Source: Roseivirga thermotolerans
Lineage (GTDB): Bacteria > Bacteroidota > Bacteroidia > Cytophagales > Cyclobacteriaceae
DNA: 64,000 nucleotides
Direction of reading: 5' to 3'
Assembly (NCBI RefSeq): GCF_014653175.1
Contig: NZ_BNAG01000001.1
Span: 62,001 to 126,000, forward strand
Below the pieces are notes generated by a model. That model worked only from the letters and a program-made list of their open reading frames with translations. It did no database searches and was not told where the DNA came from. A program made the translations under genes and the position numbers. Positions 26,350 to 33,900 of this stretch are shown one piece after another (within the stretch, counting starts at the first letter, position 1; each line of letters opens with the position of its first letter).

Positions 26350-27660
26350 ATGGAAATACTCTGGTTAATTACGGGCACAGTATTAGGAATAATAATAGGC
26401 TGGTTGCTGACTAAACAGACTGCATCTAAGCCAAACCAAAACATTGACCAACTAAAGAATCAGCTTCAATTAGCTGAGGAACGAAATAAAATGCTGATAA
26501 CTGAATTGCAAGAGTTAAAACCTACGCTATCTCAAGAAAGAGAGAAGAGGGTTGACTTGAGCAAGCAGTTGGCCACCTCACAGGCAGAGTTTAAGAACCT
26601 GCAACAACGACTGGCTGAACAAAAACTTGAAATGGAGCAAATGAATGAGCGTTTCTCTATTCAGTTTAAAAATTTGGCCAATGAAATTCTGGAAGAAAAA
26701 AGCAGAAAGTTTACTGAACAAAACAAGCTGAATCTGTCAGAAATTCTGATCCCACTAAAAGAACGCATTTCTGACTTTCAGAAGAAGGTAGAAGACTCCA
26801 ATAAAGAAGGGGCCGAACGCAACGCTACCCTTCTTCAGCAAATACAGCACCTTAGTGAACTGAACAAACAAATAACCAAAGAAGCAGAAAATCTCACCAG
26901 AGCACTGAAAGGCGACACCAAAACCCAGGGCAACTGGGGGGAAGTAATTCTGGAAAGAATTCTGGAAAAATCAGGTTTGGAAAAGGGCCGGGAGTACGAA
27001 ACTCAGGTGTCTGAAATAGGAAATGACGGACGCAGATATCAGCCCGATGTGGTGGTCAGGCTCCCTGAAAACAAACACATTATAATAGACTCCAAAGTTA
27101 GCCTTACGGCCTATGAACGCTACACTACTGCAAGTTCAGAAACCGAAAGAGCTGGTGAGCTCAAAGCCCACATCAATTCAGTGAGAGCCCATGTAAAGGG
27201 TCTGGGAGAAAAAAACTATCAAAACCTCTATGGCTTTGACGGTTTAGACTTTGTGCTTCTGTTCATACCCATTGAACCAGCCTTTACACTGGCTGTTCAA
27301 CACGACCAGGAGTTGTTCAATGATGCCTACAGCAAAAACATTGTGGTAGTTAGTCCTACCACACTCATTGCAACACTGAGAACAATCTCAAGCATCTGGA
27401 AGCAAGAATATCAGAATAAAAATGCAATAGAAATAGCGCAACAAAGCGGAGCGCTATACGACAAGTTTCAGGCGTTTACCGAAGATTTGATGAATGTTGG
27501 TAAACATCTGGCAGGTACTCAAAAGGCTTATCAGGAATCGATGAAAAAGCTGGCTGAGGGGAGCGGCAACCTCATTAGGAGGGCCGAAAAGCTTAAAAAA
27601 TTAGGGGCGAAGGCCAGTAAACAAATAGACAACCGTCTGCTCGACCGATCTGAGGATTAG
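26350..27660 (+). CDS. rmuC: DNA recombination protein RmuC
   Basis: A 436-residue protein: an N-terminal membrane anchor (~1-22), a long coiled coil (~30-140), then the RmuC domain (~165-410) with TQGNWGEVILERILEKSGL, YQPDVVVRLPENKHIIIDSK (a PD-(D/E)xK-like nuclease core) and FIPIEPAFTLAVQ. RmuC limits DNA inversions and is linked to repair and phage defence in some bacteria. A promoter core at 26321 suggests its own transcript. Confidence 0.92.
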   Translation: MEILWLITGTVLGIIIGWLLTKQTASKPNQNIDQLKNQLQLAEERNKMLITELQELKPTLSQEREKRVDLSKQLATSQAEFKNLQQRLAEQKLEMEQMNERFSIQFKNLANEILEEKSRKFTEQNKLNLSEILIPLKERISDFQKKVEDSNKEGAERNATLLQQIQHLSELNKQITKEAENLTRALKGDTKTQGNWGEVILERILEKSGLEKGREYETQVSEIGNDGRRYQPDVVVRLPENKHIIIDSKVSLTAYERYTTASSETERAGELKAHINSVRAHVKGLGEKNYQNLYGFDGLDFVLLFIPIEPAFTLAVQHDQELFNDAYSKNIVVVSPTTLIATLRTISSIWKQEYQNKNAIEIAQQSGALYDKFQAFTEDLMNVGKHLAGTQKAYQESMKKLAEGSGNLIRRAEKLKKLGAKASKQIDNRLLDRSED

Positions 27661-27760
27661 TTTGAATCTCTCCTTTGGTCAAATAGACTTAACATATTTG
27701 ATTACAGCTACTTGAAAGGAAATAAAAAGCATAAAATTGACCACGAAATGCAATTTTATG

Positions 27761-27768
27761 TATATTTG
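27761..27768 (+). promoter_or_regulatory. Promoter (-33 TTG / -7 TATATTTG) of the giant surface protein gene
   Basis: Exact -7 match at 27761-27768 and a TTG at 27737-27739, 21 bases upstream, giving the Bacteroidota -33/-7 spacing. The implied leader is about 135 bases. Confidence 0.6.
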
Positions 27769-27789
27769 CAGTCCTTTCACCAAGTCCTA

Positions 27790-27869
27790 TCACCTAAACC
27801 TAATTTAGAAACCGCGTGCATTGTGGTCATAAATAAGGTGTATGCTAAACCATTTACAGGTTTAGGTGA
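27790..27869 (+). promoter_or_regulatory. Structured 5' leader of the giant surface protein gene
   Basis: TCACCTAAACCT (27790-27801) and AGGTTTAGGTGA (27858-27869) are perfect 12-bp complements enclosing a 56-base loop, within the predicted untranslated leader, 40 bases upstream of the ATG. It may form an RNA stem that controls translation or stability, or be a DNA-binding dyad. Confidence 0.55.
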
Positions 27870-27909
27870 GCATTAAGCTAACTACATCTTTGACCAAAAC
27901 ACGAGAGTG

Positions 27910-30900
27910 ATGCAACAACCTATTGGCAAGCTATTGAAGGTTGCCACACATTTTTTTTCTATTGGCCTGGTTGCCTTTGTGCTCAACTGGCCTGCCAGTG
28001 CTATTGCTCAAACACAAGAGCTTTTCTTAGATGCCAATGGTGAAGCTACCCTTGACTTCAGCAATTTAAATTTAGATTGCTTCGAAGACAACGGAGCTTG
28101 CACTCCTTCTGCCGCTACAGGCGATGGCCATGCCATGTGGTTAAGCGTCAACCCTTTTCCCGGCAGCTCCACTGATTTTATTTTTGCCGAAGGTGCAGAA
28201 TTCAATGAATTCGAAGACGGATCGGCCATGCTCTCCGGTATTCTCTACAACACTTCTAACCCAACGGATAAATGGCAGGCAATCGTATATCTTTCTTCAA
28301 AAATGGACTGGACTACCTGGAGCTCCCTAGGTAGAGATTATAAAAACGAAAAAGGTTTAGCCGGAGACCACTACAAAGACTGGAGCTACTACATCATGGA
28401 TCCGTCTCAAACAAGCCAGATTATTGGGCTTGAAGCCAATGCCGGAAAAACAGTCACCATTAGCCACATGCCTGCCAACTATAACTTTGGCTTTCAGGTA
28501 GGAAATGCCGCTAACAATAAGAACTCTAAATACGGCCTGTCCGGTTGGTTTTCCTACAGCTGGGATGGAGTGAACTACCATCAGGGCGACTTCAATCTTG
28601 ACCTTAGCAACTGTGGGCCGGCCGATATTGCCGACTGCCAGTGCGAAGGTAAAATGCAGAACTTTACCTTTACATACGCGGGTGAGTCTGGAGCAACCGT
28701 AAAGGCCTACGACCAGAACAATAACCTTTTGGAAACCAACACCAATGTCCAGAATGGTGACAAAATAACCATAGAAGGTTTTGACTTTAAGGGAAGACTA
28801 GGTCCAAAAACATACATTCAGCTCAACAATGGTGCCTTACATCAGGTACACACCTCTTGCTCAGAGCAGATTATAGGTAATGTATATGGCCCTTTTACTG
28901 TGATTAGCTATACCGATGGGGAAGGCAACTTCTGTGGTGAACAGTCTAATATACCTGTAGGAGAAGTTACTTATACAGCTTCTCAAACCAATTTTAGTTG
29001 CTCCGATCTGGGTGAAAAAACTATTACCGTAACTGCAACTGACAGCGAAGGCAACACCTGCTCAAAAGATATTACGGTCAATGTTCAGGACACTATTGCG
29101 CCTGTGGTAGTCACTAAAGACATTTATAAAGTAATCACCTCAGGAAGTACAGTTACCATTACCCCGCAGGATGTGTTGGTTATGAACTGTGCCGGAGGCG
29201 GAATTTCCGAACCTGAGCCTGTTCCAGGAAGTGGAGACAATACACTATGGATAGGTAGTGACTGTACTTATGATAACTGTTCCATTGTTACTTATGAAAT
29301 AGACAAAGAAACCTTTACCTGTGAAGACGCAGGGCAACATGTAGTAACCGTAACAGTAACCGATCAGAGTGGTAATAGCACCTCAGCTACTGCCATCGTA
29401 ACCATTATGGACAGTGCCAAACCAATTGCACTTACTCAAAACATTACTGTTTACCTTGACGAGACAGGCAACGTGAACATCACCCCTGAAATGGTTGATA
29501 ACGGCTCCTACGATGCCTGCAGCCCGGTAAGCCTGGAACTCTCCAAAACAGCATTCGACTGCTCCAACCTGGGGAGTAATTCGGTTACACTCATTGTAAA
29601 AGACGCCTCTGGCAATACCACTACAAAAACAGCCTCTGTAACGGTTAAAGACAATACTGCCCCACCGGTAGTAGCCCAAAACATTAGAGTATATCTGGAT
29701 GAAAACGGTAATGCCAAGATTCACCATAAAGACGTACTGTACATATGCGAAGACGCAGTAATTGAAGACGCTCCTGATAGCGGAGGTGGTTTGGGTGGCG
29801 GCCTGGGCGGTGGCTTAGGTGGCGGACTCGGAGGAGGCCTTGGTGGTGGACTCGGGGGAGGCTTGGGTGGCGGCCTGAGCTCATTCAGTACCACATCTAC
29901 AACTGTTAACACAGAAGAAATCCCTTATGCCGATTTCGATGTAACCTCTGACCTCAGCCAGTTTACCTCTTGTACTACAGACAACTGCAAGATTATTTCG
30001 ATAAAAACCTCTAAAACAGTTTTCAACTGTTCTGATCTTGGTGAAAACACAGTAACCGTTACCGTAAGAGATGCTTCTGGCAATACCACAACCACCACAG
30101 CCATTGTAGAAGTGGTAGATAATGCCGCTCCTGTAGTGGAAGTTCAGGATGTAGCTCTTACTCTCGATGCTTCGGGCAATGCCACGCTTTCAATGGCTCA
30201 GGCAGAGGTATCTAGCTCTGACAACTGTGGAATTGCTTCTAAGGTGCTGAGCAAAACAGCTTTCGATTGCTCCAACGTGGGCACCAACCCGGTGACTCTT
30301 ACCGTAACTGACGTGAACGGTAACGTAACCACTAAAACATTTAACGTAACCATTACGGATAACATCGCTCCTACGGTGCTGGCTAAAAACCTTACTGTGG
30401 CCCTCGATGCTAATGGTCAGGCTTCTGTTTCTATACCGCAGGTAGACAATGGTTCTTTCAACAATTGTGGCCTTACCCTGAGCCTCGACAAACTCAACTT
30501 CGATTGTTCTAACGTGGGGGTTAATACGGTTACTCTTACCGGCACAGACCCTAGCGGAAACTCTGCTTCGGCCACAGCCACTGTAACAGTGATCGATAAT
30601 ACCGCGCCTACTGCATTGGCTAAAAACTTTGAAGTGTTCCTTAATGCCAGCGGGCAGGCTGTGATTACCGCTGAGCAGGTGAACAACGGCTCTTTCGACA
30701 ACTGCGGCATTGCTTCTTACACCATCGACAGAACTTCTTTCGGTTGTGGAGATTTGGGCGCTCAAACCGTTACACTTACGGTAACTGACGTGAATGGCAA
30801 CGTAAGCACAGCAACAGCAACTATTACAGTAAAAGACATCATCCCTCCGGTAGTAGTTACCCGAAACATTACCAAGATTATCTCTACAGGTAGTACGGTG

Positions 30901-33900
30901 ACCGTAACTCCGCAAGAAGTTCTAGTACTCAACTGCTCAGGAGGAGGAATCTCCGAACCACAGCCAGTACCGGGCAGCTCATCTGTTGAAGGTGAGTATG
31001 TAGCTACTTGTACTTCAGATAACTGTGGTATTGGCTCTTACCAGATCAGCAAAACTTCATTTACCTGTAACGATCTGGGACAAAACATTGTAACGGTTAC
31101 AGTAACTGACGTGAGTGGTAATTCTACCACCGCCACAGCGGTGGTAACTATTCTGGACAACACCAAACCCATTGCCTTAACCAAGAACATTACCGTTAAC
31201 CTGGATGCTAACGGACAGGCCTCTATCACTCCTCAAATGATTGATAATGGTTCGTACGATGCATGTGGAACGGTGACTCTGGAGCTCTCCAAGTCTTCTT
31301 TCGACTGCTCTAACCAAGGTGCCAATACGGTAACGCTTATTGTAAAAGACCGTGCCGGAAACACTCAAACCAAAACGGCAACTGTTACAGTTGTAGACAA
31401 CATCGCTCCTACGGTACAAACACAAGACATTCTGGTTTATCTGGATGCTAGCGGAAACGCTCGAATCAAAGCTTCCGATTTACTCTATGCTTGTAGCGGG
31501 GTCACTCTGCCTTCGAATGGAAATGGCGGTGGCCTTGGTGGTGGCCTGGGCGGAGGCGGATCTACTACTTTCTCTGATTATACTGTACTGAGTGATGTGT
31601 CTCAGTTCACAACCTGCACCAAAGACAACTGTTCTATCACATCGGTTTCGGCTTCTAAAACAACATTCAACTGCTCAAACATTGGCGACAACACAGTAAC
31701 TATTACCGTAAGAGATGCCAAAGGAAACACGACCATCAAAACCGCGAAAGTCAGAATTCTTGACAATAGAGCTCCGGTAGTACAAACCAGAGATGCAGCT
31801 CTTACTCTCGATGCTTCGGGCAATGCTACGCTTTCAATGGCTCAGGCAGAGGTGTCTAGCTCTGACAACTGTGGAATTGCTTCTAAGGTGCTGAGCAAAA
31901 CAGCTTTCGATTGCTCCAACGTGGGCACCAACCCGGTGACTCTTACCGTAACTGACGTGAACGGTAACGTAACCACTAAAACATTTAACGTAACCATTAC
32001 GGACAACATCGCTCCTACGGTGCTGGCTAAAAACCTTACTGTGGCCCTCGATGCCAATGGTCAGGCTTCTGTTTCTATACCGCAGGTAGACAATGGTTCT
32101 TTCGACAATTGTGGCCTTACCCTGAGCCTGGACAAACTCAACTTCGATTGTTCTAACGTGGGGGTTAATACGGTTACTCTTACCGGCACAGACCCTAGCG
32201 GAAACTCTGCTTCGGCCACAGCCACTGTAACGGTGATCGATAACACTGCGCCCCAGGTAATTACTCAGAATGCTACGCTCCAGATAGATACCAACGGCCA
32301 GGCTACCCTGAGTTTGGAGGATGTAGTAGTTAGTGAGTCAGACAACTGCGGTATAGCCAATCGATCCTTATCTAAAACCTCATTCGATTGTTCTAACCTG
32401 GGAGAAAATACCGTGACTCTTACGGTAACAGATATTCATGGAAACAACTTCGAAACCGATATTATAATCACTGTTGAGGATTTGGTTGCCCCTACGGTTA
32501 TCACCAAAAACGCAACGGTTAATCTCGATGCCAACGGTCAGGCTACCATTACCGTAGCCGATATTGACAACGGGTCGTCAGATAATTGCTCACTTACACT
32601 GTCGCTCGACAAGCTTAGCTTCGACTGTTCTGACCTGGGTGAAAACACTGTAACCCTTACCGGTACAGACAACTCCGGCAATACTGCTTCGGCCACTGCC
32701 ATTGTCACAGTAGTTGATCCAATTGCTCCATCAGCAATTACTAAAAATATTACCCTGCAACTAGATGCCAATGGTCAGGCAAGCCTTACGGCAAGCATGA
32801 TAAACAATGGTAGCACTGATAATTGCGGAAATGTTTCGCTTGCCGTTGACAAAGCTTCTTTCGATTGCTCCAACCTTGGCGAAAATACCGTAACACTTAC
32901 CGTAACCGATGCCAGTGGAAACACCGCTACGGCTACAGCTATAGTGACTGTTGTCGATCAGGTTGCCCCTACGGTTATCACCAAAAACGCAACCGTTAAT
33001 CTCGATGCCAATGGCCAGGCTACCATTACCATAGCCGATGTTGACAACGGGTCATCAGATAATTGTTCACTCACACTGTCGCTCGACAAGCTTAGCTTCG
33101 ACTGTTCTGACCTGGGTGAAAACACTGTAACCCTTACCGGTACAGACAACTCCGGCAATACTGCTTCGGCCACTGCCATTGTCACAGTAGTTGATCCAAT
33201 TGCTCCATCAGCAATTACTAAAAATATTACCCTGCAACTAGATGCCAATGGTCAGGCAAGCCTTACGGCAAGCATGATAAACAATGGTAGCACTGATAAT
33301 TGCGGAAATGTTTCGCTTGCCGTTGACAAAGCTTCTTTTGATTGCTCCAACCTTGGCGAAAATACCGTAACACTTACCGTAACCGATGCCAGTGGAAACA
33401 CCGCTACGGCTACAGCTATAGTGACTGTTGTCGATCAGGTTGCCCCTACGGTTATCACCAAAAACGTAACGGTTAATCTTGATGCCAATGGCCAGGCGAC
33501 CATTACCATAGCCGATGTTGACAACGGGTCGTCAGATAATTGTTCACTCACACTGTCGCTCGACAAGCTTAGCTTCGACTGTTCTGACCTGGGTGAGAAC
33601 ACTGTAACCCTTACCGGTACAGACAACTCCGGCAATACTGCTTCGGCCACTGCCATTGTAACGGTGGTAGACAGTACCAACCCCGTTATCATTGGTTTAC
33701 CTCAAGACATTGTTTATCAAATAACTGACAATACCTGTGAAGCAGTTATTAACTGGTCAGTTCCTTCAGTTCAAGACAACTGTTCGGCCAGCGTGTCGAC
33801 TACTCATCAACCCGGTGCTTCTTTCCCTGTTGGCACTACCCAGGTTACCTATACGGCTATCGATGCCTCGGGTAACCAAACCACCGCTAGCTTCAACGTG

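Noticed and set aside
30190-30915. 241-residue Cys-rich minus-strand ORF
   Set aside because: Antisense shadow of the repeated Ig-like domains; its cysteines arise from the complement of repeated Asn/Thr codons.
28900-33700. Regular repeats that could suggest a CRISPR array
   Set aside because: Units are ~240 and 477 bases, in frame within one long CDS, and encode Ig-like domains; there are no short identical repeats with unique spacers.
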